This document shows, piece by piece, positions 48,597-58,273 of a DNA stretch of 64,000 nt. Location of the stretch: assembly GCF_007971025.1 (NCBI RefSeq), contig NZ_CP042436.1, positions 3,906,001 to 3,970,000 of the forward strand, read 5' to 3'. The position numbers and the translations under genes are program-made. This stretch comes from Mucilaginibacter ginsenosidivorans (lineage in GTDB: Bacteria > Bacteroidota > Bacteroidia > Sphingobacteriales > Sphingobacteriaceae). The notes below the pieces were generated by a model. That model saw nothing but the letters and a program-made list of their open reading frames with translations, had not been told where the DNA came from and did no database searches. Numbering within the stretch: position 1 is the first letter of the stretch; each line of letters starts with the position of its first letter.

Positions 48597-50912
48597 TCAG
48601 GCCACATGTTTCCTGATCTTGATGATCACCCGCTTAGATACCGGCGTATTACTCTCTCTGGCAACGTCATCTATCGGCACCAGTACATTGGTTTCAGGAA
48701 AATACGTGGCAGTATTTCGTTCGGGTATATTGTATGGCACAATAACAAATAGTTTAGCTACTCTTTCGCGGCCATTATGGTTATTGTATAAATCGACCTT
48801 GTCGCCGCCCATAAAACCTGCTTTTTCAATATCCTTAGAATTCATAAATATTACCCGGCGTTCGTTATGGATACCCCGGTAACGGTCCTCCAATCCATAA
48901 ATAGTGGTATTGAACTGGTCGTGACTGCGGATCGTTGCCATCATATATTCATCAGCCGCCAGTTTATGGTTTGGTAATTTCAGAACAGAGAAAGCCGCTT
49001 TATCACCATATTTTTCAGTTTTGAACTTTCGCTCGCGCGGAGCATTGGGTAAATAAAATCCCCCGGGCTTCCGTATCCTTTTGTTATAATCCTCGCAACC
49101 GGGTATCACTTTCGCTATCTCGTCGCGAACAAGGTCGTAGTTCGACGCGTATTTATCCCATTCCACTTTGGTCTTTTCGCCGAATGTAGTTTTCGCCAGG
49201 CGGCAGACGATCTGCGTTTCGCTTAAAAATTGATCAGATATGGGTTTAAGCACACCCTTTGATGATTGTATCACACCCATCGAGTTCTCGCAACTGACTA
49301 TCTGCTCCACGCCATTAATTATGTCCTTATCGCTGCGCGAATAACAAGGCAATATCAGCGCCTCTTTTCCATGCACCAGGTGACTGCGGTTGAGTTTGGT
49401 GGATACATGCACCGTCATATCCAGCTTACGTAAACCTTCGGCGGTATAATTGGTATCAGGTGTAGCCGAAAGAAAATTCCCGCCCATCGCAAAAAAGAAT
49501 TTCAGCTTGCCCTCGTGCATTGCTTTTATAGCCTCCACGGTATCGAAACCTTTTTCCTTCGGCGGCTCAAACCCAAATACCTTTTTAAGTTTCTTACGTG
49601 GTTCGTCCTTCAGCTTTTCCCATATCAGCATGGTGCGGTTGCCCTGCACATTGCTATGGCCACGCACCGGGCAAAGGCCCGCGCCGGGCCTACCTATACT
49701 GCCTTTCAGTAAAACCAGGTTGGCTATTTCTTTGATGGTATCGACACCATTTTCGTGCTGCGTGATGCCCATGGCCCAGCAAATAATGATGCGGTTTTTA
49801 TAACGTAGCATGTCCGCGGCTTCCTGCACCTGTTCAACCGGAACACCCGCTAATTCGCATAATTTCGGCACATCCTGTTTTTCGATGTCCTTTATTAATT
49901 CATCATAACCAACCGTATATTCTTTTATGAACTCCTGGTCAAATACCTTACCCGGGTTTTGCTTTTCGGCATCGAGCAACAGTTTTTCAATGGCTTTGAA
50001 CAGAGCCATATCGCCATTAATGTTCACCTGCAGGTACAGGTCGGCCAGTTTAATACCCATGCCAAGGAAACCCTTTACCTTCTGCGGGTCTTTAAATGCG
50101 GTTAAACCGGCCTCATGCAGGGGGTTTATGGCGATGATCTTCGACCCGCTCTTTTTCGCCTTCTCTAAAGCGGTCAGCATCCGCGGGTGGTTAGTGCCGG
50201 GATTTTGCCCCATAATAATGATTACGTCGGTATCGTAAAAATCATTTAGCGTAACCGTACCTTTTCCTATGCCTATTACTTCGGTTAACGCTGTTCCACT
50301 CGACTCATGGCACATATTGGAACAATCGGGCATATTGTTGGTGCCAAACTCCCGGACAAATAATTGATACATGAACGATGCCTCGTTACTTGTCCGCCCC
50401 GAAGTATAGAACACAGCTTCGTTTGGCGACTCCAAACTATTCACTTTGTCTGCCATTTTTTTAAAAGCATCGTCCCAGCTTATCGGCTCGTAATGTGTAG
50501 CACCCGCCGGCAGATAAACAGGCTGCGCAATACGGCCTTTCTTCCCTATTTCGTAATCGTTCAGTTTAGCCAGGTCGGCCACCGAGTTTTGCGCAAAAAA
50601 ATCTGGCGTCAGTTTTTTGGTAGTTGCTTCTTCGGCCAGCGCTTTTGCCCCATTCTCGCAATATTCGGCCAACTGTGAACGGTCGTCATCGGGATCGGGC
50701 CAGGCGCAGCTCGAACAATCGAACCCGCCTTTCTGATTCATTTTTAACGACGCACCAAGTCCGCGCAAAAGGCCGGTCTCCTGCACAAGGTCCTTAAAAG
50801 CTTCATAAACAGCGGGTACACCTGCCGCCCAATCCTTCGGTTCAGTAACCTTCAGTTCGATCAATTTCTCCGGGTTTTCGGCTGCGGACTGTTCTGTTTT
50901 CAATTTGCTCAT
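48597..50912 (-). CDS. Molybdopterin oxidoreductase, FdhF/YdeP family
   Basis: A 771-residue formate-dehydrogenase-like molybdoenzyme of the FdhF/YdeP subgroup. The N-terminal part has FDCSSCAWPDPDDDRSQLAEY and lacks the usual CxxCxxxC iron-sulfur site; molybdopterin-binding segments are FYTSGRTSNEASFMYQLF, MPDCSNMCHESSGTAL (candidate Mo ligand Cys), VIIIMGQNPGTNHPRML, and NYNKR-type C-terminal domain (ATIRSHDQFNTTIYG). The substrate may be formate or another small oxidisable compound. It overlaps the 118-codon gene by 4 bases and shares the operon with FdhD. Confidence 0.93.
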   Translation of the reverse strand: MSKLKTEQSAAENPEKLIELKVTEPKDWAAGVPAVYEAFKDLVQETGLLRGLGASLKMNQKGGFDCSSCAWPDPDDDRSQLAEYCENGAKALAEEATTKKLTPDFFAQNSVADLAKLNDYEIGKKGRIAQPVYLPAGATHYEPISWDDAFKKMADKVNSLESPNEAVFYTSGRTSNEASFMYQLFVREFGTNNMPDCSNMCHESSGTALTEVIGIGKGTVTLNDFYDTDVIIIMGQNPGTNHPRMLTALEKAKKSGSKIIAINPLHEAGLTAFKDPQKVKGFLGMGIKLADLYLQVNINGDMALFKAIEKLLLDAEKQNPGKVFDQEFIKEYTVGYDELIKDIEKQDVPKLCELAGVPVEQVQEAADMLRYKNRIIICWAMGITQHENGVDTIKEIANLVLLKGSIGRPGAGLCPVRGHSNVQGNRTMLIWEKLKDEPRKKLKKVFGFEPPKEKGFDTVEAIKAMHEGKLKFFFAMGGNFLSATPDTNYTAEGLRKLDMTVHVSTKLNRSHLVHGKEALILPCYSRSDKDIINGVEQIVSCENSMGVIQSSKGVLKPISDQFLSETQIVCRLAKTTFGEKTKVEWDKYASNYDLVRDEIAKVIPGCEDYNKRIRKPGGFYLPNAPRERKFKTEKYGDKAAFSVLKLPNHKLAADEYMMATIRSHDQFNTTIYGLEDRYRGIHNERRVIFMNSKDIEKAGFMGGDKVDLYNNHNGRERVAKLFVIVPYNIPERNTATYFPETNVLVPIDDVARESNTPVSKRVIIKIRKHVA

Positions 50913-51265
50913 TTCATTTTCTCCGCTAATGGATTAGGATAATTATCACTCTGATCTTCGGCCGTGTTATCCAGGCAGGTAAAATCTTTTTCAACCAGCA
51001 AAAACAATTTTCCCTGCTCACTTTCAAAGCCAACCTCATCCGTATTCGCCAATTGATCGATCATGATATGAGGCACAAACAAGGTTATTCTATTCTCGTG
51101 AAATGTGGCACTAAGGTCGTAGTCCGTTGTTGTTTGTAAAGCGTAGACCAACGTTTGATGGCCAAACTCTGTCCGCTCCTCCAGCCGCCCTTCCTTTATG
51201 ATGGCATTCACATCGCTCCTGGTCAGGCGGTAACGTAACGAATTTCCTTTAATACGAATCTTCAT
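50909..51265 (-). CDS. Small protein of the FdhD operon, unknown function
   Basis: A 118-residue protein (KIRIKGNSLRYRLTRSDVNA, RITLFVPHIMIDQLANTDEV, KLFLLVEKDFTCLDN) with an alpha/beta, two-strand-repeat look and no membrane segment. Starts within the last codons of fdhD (17-base overlap) and overlaps the oxidoreductase start by 4 bases, so the three are strictly co-translated. It is probably an accessory factor for the molybdoenzyme (inference). Family not recognised with certainty. Confidence 0.8.
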   Translation of the reverse strand: MKIRIKGNSLRYRLTRSDVNAIIKEGRLEERTEFGHQTLVYALQTTTDYDLSATFHENRITLFVPHIMIDQLANTDEVGFESEQGKLFLLVEKDFTCLDNTAEDQSDNYPNPLAEKMK

Positions 51266-52115
51266 ATTTAGATAGTAATATTCTTTGGGGTTGAGTGTAA
51301 ATATTGAAACGCCTGCCGCGAAGGAAACCGACCAGGCTTATCTTAAATTCTTCCGCCAACTGCACAGCCAAACTTGATGGCGCACCTACTGCGGCAATAA
51401 TATTAATGCCGGCCATAGCTGCTTTTTGCACCAGTTCGAAACTTGCCCGCCCGCTTAATAATAATATATGTGTATTGAGCGGCAGCATACCTGCGTTTAA
51501 AGCAGCGCCTATCAGTTTGTCGAGGGCATTATGGCGGCCGACATCTTCTCTCAAAAGAATTAGCTCTCCGGCCGCATCAAACAAAGCGGACGCATGCAAC
51601 CCTCCTGTATCGGCAAATACCTGCTGGTGTCTTTTCAAAATATCCGGTAATGAATATAGCCGATCGTCACTGACGTGATTTTCACCAACACCGCCATCAT
51701 AAATGCTAACTGTGCGTATGGCATTAATGGACCCTTTACCGCAGACGCCGCAACTGGAGGTTGTATAAAAATTTCTTTCCGTATTGTTTAAGCTGGGTAT
51801 TACATCCTCTTTTAGATCTACCTGTATCACATTCTCCTTGTTTTCGGCGCAGGCTATAACACAATGATCGGCAGAAAGTATATCCTCACGTTGCCTGATG
51901 ATACCTTCTGTAAACAGAAAACCCGCCGCCAGTTCACCATCATTACCCGGAGTGCGCATGGTTATTGATACGTTTTTTATCTGCCGGTTTTCGGCCGGTC
52001 CATAGCCTATGCGGATCTCCAATGGCTCCTCAATAGCCAGCGAATCCAACGAATGATCGGCTTCATCATCATGTACTTTAACAATGGGTAATTTTATACT
52101 GGAATCAGCGGACAT
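51249..52115 (-). CDS. fdhD: Formate dehydrogenase accessory sulfurtransferase FdhD
   Basis: A 288-residue FdhD that moves sulfur from a cysteine desulfurase to the molybdenum cofactor so that the FDH becomes active. RIGYGPAENRQIKNVSITMR, NDGELAAGFLFTEGII, the catalytic pair FYTTSSCGVCGKGSI (CxxC), and VGRHNALDKLIGAAL, ILLLSGRASFELVQKAAMAG are all conserved. First gene of the molybdoenzyme operon. Confidence 0.95.
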   Translation of the reverse strand: MSADSSIKLPIVKVHDDEADHSLDSLAIEEPLEIRIGYGPAENRQIKNVSITMRTPGNDGELAAGFLFTEGIIRQREDILSADHCVIACAENKENVIQVDLKEDVIPSLNNTERNFYTTSSCGVCGKGSINAIRTVSIYDGGVGENHVSDDRLYSLPDILKRHQQVFADTGGLHASALFDAAGELILLREDVGRHNALDKLIGAALNAGMLPLNTHILLLSGRASFELVQKAAMAGINIIAAVGAPSSLAVQLAEEFKISLVGFLRGRRFNIYTQPQRILLSKYEDSY

Positions 52116-52188
52116 AAAGGATATAAATAGGTTAGCCTAAGTTAGCTATTTACAGAGAAACACGCGAGGCGGCTAAAAGTTTAAAACA

Positions 52189-52220
52189 AAAGCGGCCCCC
52201 GAGTTCCCGGGGGCCGCTTT
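52189..52220 (-). terminator. Intrinsic terminator after mdh
   Basis: Arms AAAGCGGCCCCC (52189-52200) and GGGGGCCGCTTT (52209-52220) pair perfectly over 12 bases with an 8-base loop; the minus-strand side runs into TTTTGTTTTAA. It lies 18 bases after the mdh stop codon (52238) and insulates the fdhD operon. Confidence 0.9.
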
Positions 52221-52237
52221 AATATCGTTTAGGTCGA

Positions 52238-53176
52238 TCAGATAACCTTCGTATCGTAAAGCACCTGGTTCATGTTGCGAACCGCATCGGCGCTTTTGTC
52301 AAACTGTTCCTGTTCAGCGTCGCTTAGCTTAAAGTTCACGATCTTTTCCCAGCCGCCTTTACCCAAAACAACCGGCACCACCAGCGAAATATCTTGCTGG
52401 CCATATTCGCCGTCGAGGGCGACACCGCAGCTAATGAGCTTTTTCTCATCACGAACAATGCTTTCAACCATAGCCATTGTACCGGCGCCGGGCGCATACC
52501 AGGCCGAAGTACCGATCAGTTTGGTCAGGGTTGCACCGCCAACCATGGTAGCAGCTACAATTTTATCCTGTTGTTCCTGGCTCAGGAATTCGGTAACCGG
52601 GACACTGTTCCAGGTTGCATGCTTTATTAACGGTATCATTGTGGTATCGCCGTGACCGCCGATAACCACGGCATTCAGGTCGGCTGGTGAGCAGCCCAGT
52701 TCCTGGCTCAGATAATATTTAAACCTTGATGAATCCAGCGCACCGCCCATACCCAGGATACGGTTCTTTGGCAATCCTGAAGTTTTCAGCGTCAAGTAAT
52801 TCATCGTATCCATCGGGTTAGATACGACGATAATAATTGTGTTGGGCGAATATTTTAAAATGCTTTCGGTAACGCTTTTTACTATACCGGCGTTGGTTCC
52901 TATCAGTTCCTCGCGGGTCATGCCCGGCTTGCGCGGCAAACCTGAAGTAATAACCACTACTTCCGAGTTGGAGGTAGCTGCATAATCATTGGTAACACCC
53001 TTTACTTTGGTATCGAAACCAAGTATGGCAGATGTTTGCATAATATCGATAGCCTTACCTTCGGCAAAGCCTTCGCGTATATCCAATAAGATCAATTCTT
53101 CGGCTAATTCTTTCCTTGCGATATTATCAGCGCAAGTAGCGCCCACAGCCCCGGCGCCAACGACTGTTATTTTCAT
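52238..53176 (-). CDS. mdh: Malate dehydrogenase
   Basis: A 312-residue NAD-dependent malate dehydrogenase of the lactate-dehydrogenase-like type. MKITVVGAGAVGATCADNIA is the Rossmann start, VVITSGLPRKPGMTREELIG contains substrate-binding Arg residues, PMDTMNYLTLKTSGLPKNRI the Asp/Arg relay, and VIGGHGDTTMIPL the catalytic His. Converts malate to oxaloacetate in the TCA cycle. Own terminator downstream. Confidence 0.96.
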   Translation of the reverse strand: MKITVVGAGAVGATCADNIARKELAEELILLDIREGFAEGKAIDIMQTSAILGFDTKVKGVTNDYAATSNSEVVVITSGLPRKPGMTREELIGTNAGIVKSVTESILKYSPNTIIIVVSNPMDTMNYLTLKTSGLPKNRILGMGGALDSSRFKYYLSQELGCSPADLNAVVIGGHGDTTMIPLIKHATWNSVPVTEFLSQEQQDKIVAATMVGGATLTKLIGTSAWYAPGAGTMAMVESIVRDEKKLISCGVALDGEYGQQDISLVVPVVLGKGGWEKIVNFKLSDAEQEQFDKSADAVRNMNQVLYDTKVI

Positions 53177-53663
53177 AATGATATATTAATTTATAGAAGA
53201 GGACATTTATTTTGAAACAGAGGCTCGCTCCATCAAAAATTCACGCAATTTTAAGAAATTTTTATAACTGAGCCCGATTTAATTGAAAATATAACAATAA
53301 GGTTATAGAGTGTCACCTTTTACAATATTGATTATTTTATGGTTCAAAACGACCTGTTTTTTGCCATTTTTATAAATCGCCTCAAAAAATCAGGCGTAAT
53401 TACTATACTTAAAGAGGTTTGATGACCGATCAGTGTCTTTTTTAACAGTTAGCCCGGTCTAAATCCGTCTTTGGTCACAAATTATCTTTTTTTTACAAAT
53501 TTTTATTCATTTGGACAGTGATTATCCACATAATTGAAAAAAATTCTAATTTTTTCTCACAATTATGATGAAATTTGTAAAAAATATTTACATTCGCCTT
53601 TGATAATTGAATACTAGTTATAAAACTGACATTTGAATCCCAATCCAAAAAACAAACTAAACA
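53177..53663. other. Divergent promoter region between mdh and glnA
   Basis: A 487-base gene-free, strongly A/T-rich stretch between the divergent mdh and glutamine synthetase genes. A weak candidate for the glnA side is TTG at 53575-53577 followed after 17 bases by CGCCTTTG (53595-53602), which keeps TTTG but lacks the TA. A stretch of T/A runs is typical of strong Bacteroidota promoters. I see no gene or clear operator. Confidence 0.4.
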
Positions 53664-54668
53664 ATGGCAAAATTAGAGTACATCTGGCTTGATGGCTACA
53701 AACCAACTCAAAGCCTCCGTAGTAAAACAAAGATCGAAGGTGATTTCAGCGGCAAATTAGAAGATTGCCCAAACTGGAGCTTTGATGGTTCTTCAACCGA
53801 ACAAGCACCAGGTGGTTCTTCAGACTGTATTTTAAAACCTGTTTTTATCTGCCCTGATCCGCAGCGTAAAGATGCTTACCTGGTGATGTGTGAAGTACTT
53901 GACTCAAAAGGTGCTGCGCATGAATCGAATGGCCGCGCGTTGATTGAGGACGATGACAATGATTTTTGGTTTGGTTTTGAGCAGGAATATTTCCTGTGGG
54001 ATCCCGAAACCAACAAACCGCTTGGCTTCCCTGCAGGTGGCTACCCTGGCCCGCAGGGTCCTTACTATTGCTCTGTCGGTGCAAAAAATGCTTTCGGCCG
54101 CGAAATAGTAGAAGAGCATTTGGATGCTTGCCTGGATGCAGGCCTGAATGTGGAAGGTATCAATGCTGAAGTTGCTGCCGGACAGTGGGAATTCCAGATT
54201 TTTGCAAAAGGCGCTAAAGAAGCCGGTGACCAGATATGGGTTGCCCGTTACTTACTGGAAAGAATCGGCGAGAAATACGGAGTTTCTATCAACTGGCATT
54301 GCAAACCACTGGGCGCTTTAGACTGGAACGGTTCGGGCATGCACGCTAACTTCTCAAATACTACCCTGAGAACAGCAGGCAGCGAAGACGTTTACAAAAA
54401 GATCCTGGAAGCTTTCCGTCCTGTAGTGGCAGAGCACATTGCCGTTTATGGAGCCGATAACGACCAGCGTTTAACCGGTAAACACGAAACAGCGTCTATA
54501 CACGACTATAGCTATGGTGTATCCGACCGCGGTGCCTCTATCCGTATACCTTTGTACACTGTACAAAAAGGATGGAAAGGTTACCTGGAAGATCGTCGCC
54601 CTAACTCGGCTGCCGATCCATACAAAGTAGCCGCACGTATTATTAAAACTGTAAAGTCAGCGATATAA
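53664..54668 (+). CDS. Glutamine synthetase, type II
   Basis: A 334-residue GSII (eukaryote-like length), which makes glutamine from glutamate, ammonia and ATP. PNWSFDGSSTEQAPGGSSD, WFGFEQEYFLWD, GPYYCSVGAKNAFGREIVEE, NAEVAAGQWEFQIF, GSGMHANFSNT and TGKHETASIHDYSYGVSDRG are diagnostic. The adenylylation-loop Tyr of GSI is absent, as in GSII, so control would be by transcription or feedback. Followed by a strong terminator. Confidence 0.95.
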   Translation: MAKLEYIWLDGYKPTQSLRSKTKIEGDFSGKLEDCPNWSFDGSSTEQAPGGSSDCILKPVFICPDPQRKDAYLVMCEVLDSKGAAHESNGRALIEDDDNDFWFGFEQEYFLWDPETNKPLGFPAGGYPGPQGPYYCSVGAKNAFGREIVEEHLDACLDAGLNVEGINAEVAAGQWEFQIFAKGAKEAGDQIWVARYLLERIGEKYGVSINWHCKPLGALDWNGSGMHANFSNTTLRTAGSEDVYKKILEAFRPVVAEHIAVYGADNDQRLTGKHETASIHDYSYGVSDRGASIRIPLYTVQKGWKGYLEDRRPNSAADPYKVAARIIKTVKSAI

Positions 54669-54696
54669 TTAATTTCCCTAATTAATTCAAACCGGG

Positions 54697-54726
54697 CCCT
54701 GCAGATGTATTTCTGCAGGGTTTTTT
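54697..54726 (+). terminator. Intrinsic terminator of glutamine synthetase
   Basis: CCCTGCAGA (54697-54705) pairs with TCTGCAGGG (54712-54720) with a 6-base loop, followed by TTTTTT; 29 bases after the stop codon. Confidence 0.9.
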
Positions 54727-54735
54727 CTTTGACCC

Positions 54736-55095
54736 TTATTCTTCTTTAATGAAATAATACCTGAATATTTCCGTATTCGAGCTCGCCACAAATTCAACAT
54801 CCGCAGTAACCAGTTTCCAGTTATTGTCATAATAGGGTTTCAGGATGTTCATCATCATTTTTTCATAGGCGGCGGGTTCGTCTCTTGCTCTGACGTGCAT
54901 ATCCAGGTCGATCACTCTTTGCACCTGGGCGGTATCGTCCCTGGTAATAAACATGTTGTTTGGCCGCCGGCCAACCCTTAAAGCGGCATGATCGTCAACG
55001 ATGGTAACGGTCATGTGCGTGACCCGGCTTTTTTGCTGAGCCGAAACAGCAGCACCAGTAATCAGCGCGAGGAAAAGAACAGTAATTTTTTTCAT
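54736..55095 (-). CDS. Secreted small protein, unknown
   Basis: A 119-residue protein with signal peptide (VLFLALITGAAVSAQQ). The mature part has THMTVTIVDDHAALRVGRRP, VIDLDMHVRARDEPAAYEKM and a final WKLVTADVEFVASSNTEIFR; a mixed alpha/beta small domain with no catalytic motif that I recognise. Single gene on the strand facing glnA. Confidence 0.65.
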   Translation of the reverse strand: MKKITVLFLALITGAAVSAQQKSRVTHMTVTIVDDHAALRVGRRPNNMFITRDDTAQVQRVIDLDMHVRARDEPAAYEKMMMNILKPYYDNNWKLVTADVEFVASSNTEIFRYYFIKEE

Positions 55096-55227
55096 AATAA
55101 ATGACGGGTTTTAAGTACATGAAAATAGATCCTTAGTATTAATACAGTATTATTTTGATGTGGTATTACCGCGAAAGATTAATGGCTAATGCGTAAATAA
55201 CGCAAATGTTACAAGCGGGTACAGGGC

Positions 55228-55611
55228 TTATTTGATGTACCTGCCATTTTCGATTAGTATAAGTCCGCAGGTAGGTAAATTGTATAGGTATATCCAGCAC
55301 TCAACAGGCCCTGATGTTGTTTGAGCTTCTGCCTGCACCCTGATAAATTCGTTAGGTTGCGGCTGGCTGGCGCCAAAACCTTCGTAAATATCAAGCAACC
55401 CAAGTGTAGCACCTGGATCATCCATTTGCAGGATAACGCCGTATATAAGGTCACATTCGTCGCACAAAACAGCTCCCGGGTACTCGCCGATATCATATAA
55501 CTTACCTTTCACCGTAGCCTGCGAATAAAATCTGCTGTTGTCGCGCAGGTAAACGCCATACTTATTGTAATCATTCAGCAGCGTACCGTAAACAAAAAGC
55601 AGGTCGTTCAT
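55228..55611 (-). CDS. Gamma-glutamylcyclotransferase-like (AIG2) protein
   Basis: A 127-residue AIG2/GGCT-fold protein: LLFVYGTLLNDYNKYGVYL contains the family YGTL motif, IGEYPGAVLCDEC and LLDIYEGFG give the substrate-binding and catalytic Glu (E of IYEGFG). Family members cyclise gamma-glutamyl amino acids to 5-oxoproline. It lies near two glutamine-synthetase-type genes, so gamma-glutamyl metabolism is a possible link (inference). Confidence 0.85.
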   Translation of the reverse strand: MNDLLFVYGTLLNDYNKYGVYLRDNSRFYSQATVKGKLYDIGEYPGAVLCDECDLIYGVILQMDDPGATLGLLDIYEGFGASQPQPNEFIRVQAEAQTTSGPVECWIYLYNLPTCGLILIENGRYIK

Positions 55612-55743
55612 CGTTAACAGGGGACCGTAAATTATGATTAACTTTAACTACAGCTTAACAATATATCAATTAAAACGTAATCAGCCAATAGCATAATTGA
55701 TATTATACTTAACTTGACCGCGCTTTTTTCGTACTAAATCGTT

Positions 55744-57102
55744 ATGGATAAACAACAGATCGTCGCCTATTTAAAGGATAAGGATATCGACAAAATAAAG
55801 TTTGCCTTTGCAGATATCGACGGCATCCTGCGTGGCAAGATCATTGGCACTGAGAAGTTTGCCGATGGACTGCAGGATGGCTATGGTTTTTGCGACGTTG
55901 TTTTTGGCTGGGACAGCGGCGATACCTGTTATAACAATGTTGAACTTACAGGCTGGCACACCGGTTATCCCGACAGGCCGGCGAAAGTCGATCTTTCCAC
56001 CTTCCGCACTATTCCCTGGCAGGATAATATTCCATTCTTTTTAGCCGATTTCAGCAATGCCGACGGTACCGGTTTAGCCGCCTGTTCCCGCAGCCTGTTG
56101 AAGAGAATTGCTGCCGAATGTGAATCGTTAGGTTACCACCCCGAATTTGCCCAGGAATTTGAATGGTTCAATTTCAGGGAAAATACGCAAACTTTAGCCG
56201 ATAAAAGTTTTACCAATATACAGCCGCTAACACCCGGCATGTTTGGCTACTCTATACTGAGGACATCACAAAACAGCGGATTTTATTACGATCTGTTCAA
56301 TTTGCTTAAGCAGTTCGGGATCCCCCTGGAAGGGTTGCATACCGAAACCGGACCCGGCGTTTATGAAGCAGCTATTTGCCACGACCATGTTTTAGCCGCC
56401 GCCGATAAGGCCGTACTATTCAAGAATTCGGTGAAAGAGATTGCGAACATACATGGCATCATGGCATCATTTATGGCCAAATGGAACGAAAATCTACCGG
56501 GTTGCAGCGGGCATCTTCACCAAAGCCTATGGGACAAGGATAAGTCAAAAAATTTATTCTACAGTATTGATAGTGAATACAATATGAGCGACCTGTTAAA
56601 GCATTACTTAGCGGGGCAATTATATTGCTTACCACATATTTTACCGATGTATGCCCCTACTGTCAACAGCTATAAGCGGCTTGTTGAGGGCGCCTGGGCG
56701 CCAACCACGGTTACCTGGGGGATAGACAACCGTACCACGGCTATACGCATCCTGCATCCGTCAGAAAAATACACACGGCTTGAAACCCGCATACCCGGAT
56801 CGGACAGTAACCCGTACCTGGCCATGGCTGCGGCGCTTGCTTCTGGTTTATATGGCATCAAAAACAAATTGCCGCTAAACATAAAACCGACCGTCGGCAG
56901 CGGTTACCAGGATAAAAGCAACGGCGTGCTGTCGTCCAACCTGTACAAAGCTACCGTGGCCATGCGGAACTCTCCTATCGCAACCGAATTATTCGGCGCC
57001 GGTTTCACCGAACATTTTACCCAAACCCGCCTGTGGGAATGGAAACAATACGCCAAAGCTGTTACGGATTGGGAATTGAAAAGGTATTTTGAGATAATAT
57101 AG
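55744..57102 (+). CDS. Glutamine-synthetase-like gamma-glutamyl ligase
   Basis: A 452-residue protein of the GSI fold. N-terminal beta-grasp (IKFAFADIDGILRGKIIGTE), then FAQEFEWFNF (Glu metal ligand), HTETGPGVYEAAICH, PGCSGHLHQSLW (His), NSYKRLVEGAWAPTTVTW and the ETRIPGSDSNPYLAMAAALA motif. Catalytic residues appear kept, but length and short N-terminal domain are like gamma-glutamyl-amine ligases (PuuA/GlnT-type) rather than the housekeeping enzyme, which is encoded just upstream. The substrate amine or amino compound is unknown. Followed by the kinase gene after 106 bases. Confidence 0.85.
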   Translation: MDKQQIVAYLKDKDIDKIKFAFADIDGILRGKIIGTEKFADGLQDGYGFCDVVFGWDSGDTCYNNVELTGWHTGYPDRPAKVDLSTFRTIPWQDNIPFFLADFSNADGTGLAACSRSLLKRIAAECESLGYHPEFAQEFEWFNFRENTQTLADKSFTNIQPLTPGMFGYSILRTSQNSGFYYDLFNLLKQFGIPLEGLHTETGPGVYEAAICHDHVLAAADKAVLFKNSVKEIANIHGIMASFMAKWNENLPGCSGHLHQSLWDKDKSKNLFYSIDSEYNMSDLLKHYLAGQLYCLPHILPMYAPTVNSYKRLVEGAWAPTTVTWGIDNRTTAIRILHPSEKYTRLETRIPGSDSNPYLAMAAALASGLYGIKNKLPLNIKPTVGSGYQDKSNGVLSSNLYKATVAMRNSPIATELFGAGFTEHFTQTRLWEWKQYAKAVTDWELKRYFEII

Positions 57103-57208
57103 TTTGAATCGTATTTCCGGGAATTCAGGTAATTCTTAAATTCTGTAAATTCCGGTTCAGACAAAAAAATAGGGAGCTATCTTTGGCTCTTGATAGTTAA
57201 AAACAATA

Positions 57209-58273
57209 ATGGACTATTCCATAATATTAAAAAAGGCCTGGGAAGGCTACGATTCGTCAAAAATTATCCGCGATATTGAAGATATCAGCGCGATGGTGTC
57301 TACGAACCGCGTCTTTAAGATTACCTTCGACGACGAGGATATTGTTATTGCCAAACTCTCCCATTTTGGCAAATACGAATATTTTAAGGAGGATCACCGC
57401 ATTATCCACAGCCTTTGTAACAATCTCCTCTATCCTTTTGAGAATGTATTATCAAAATCGCTGCTCAAAAATAACCGCGTATACATTTACCGGCACAAAC
57501 AGGGCAAAATGGATGCATGGGTGGTGTTTTATAATCCAACCCGTATCGACCAACGTATGCCACGCCGTCTTGACGAGCATCATATCCGTAAACTTGGCCA
57601 GCAGATAGGTAAATTTCATAAAGCCTGCTCGCGGGCGAGCAATGTTTTGCCGAAATCCATCAAAACTTTACGAACCGATATCTATGCTTTGCAACAGCAA
57701 TTGGAAAGCAACGAAAAGCAATTCGGGTCGGCTATGCAGGCCGACTTCCTGAAGTATCATTGCGAACTATTCCTGAAAAACCGGTCAAAATACGATGTAC
57801 GCTCATTTGATATCATGCCGGTTTTTATCGACTGGAACATCGGGAATTTTTCAGTTACCAAAGACCTCGAACTATTCTCGCGCTGGGATTACGACTGGTT
57901 CCGGATGAGCTACCGGGTATTGGATTTTTACTTCCTCAGCCGCGTAGTATCCGACCGCGGCGACCGGACCGTGTTCAGCTACTATATCAATACGCTGATG
58001 GAGGATCGGTTTATTATGTTCCTGGAGGAATATCACAAGGTAAACCCGCTTACCGCTAACGAGATCCGCTTTATGAAAGAAGCCTATCGCTTTTTCATCC
58101 TGAATTACGTGATCAAAGATGGCAAGCGTTTTTTTAAGGAACAGTATGCCGAAAAACTACAGGCCGAAGCTTTTGATACTTACCTGCCGTCCGTCGACCG
58201 TGATTTTGATCCTGAGCGGATAATAGAAGCGTTAAAACTTGAACCCAAAAAAATAGCCCTCACCGAGCATTAA
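57209..58273 (+). CDS. Aminoglycoside-phosphotransferase-like kinase
   Basis: A 354-residue protein with an APH/choline-kinase-type fold: MVSTNRVFKITFDDEDIVIA (ATP-binding strand and Lys), HIRKLGQQIGKFHKACSRAS, PVFIDWNIGNFSV (the HxDxxxxN catalytic loop with Phe in place of His but Asp and Asn kept), and FSRWDYDWFRMSYRVLDFYF (the second acidic motif DYDW). It probably phosphorylates a small hydroxy compound. The stop codon is directly followed by the ATG of the HAD gene, so the pair is co-translated. Confidence 0.8.
   Translation: MDYSIILKKAWEGYDSSKIIRDIEDISAMVSTNRVFKITFDDEDIVIAKLSHFGKYEYFKEDHRIIHSLCNNLLYPFENVLSKSLLKNNRVYIYRHKQGKMDAWVVFYNPTRIDQRMPRRLDEHHIRKLGQQIGKFHKACSRASNVLPKSIKTLRTDIYALQQQLESNEKQFGSAMQADFLKYHCELFLKNRSKYDVRSFDIMPVFIDWNIGNFSVTKDLELFSRWDYDWFRMSYRVLDFYFLSRVVSDRGDRTVFSYYINTLMEDRFIMFLEEYHKVNPLTANEIRFMKEAYRFFILNYVIKDGKRFFKEQYAEKLQAEAFDTYLPSVDRDFDPERIIEALKLEPKKIALTEH

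Noticed and set aside
53522..53530. Exact DnaA box TTATCCACA upstream of glutamine synthetase
   Set aside because: A 9-base word is expected about once in two windows of this size by chance and no other boxes cluster with it.
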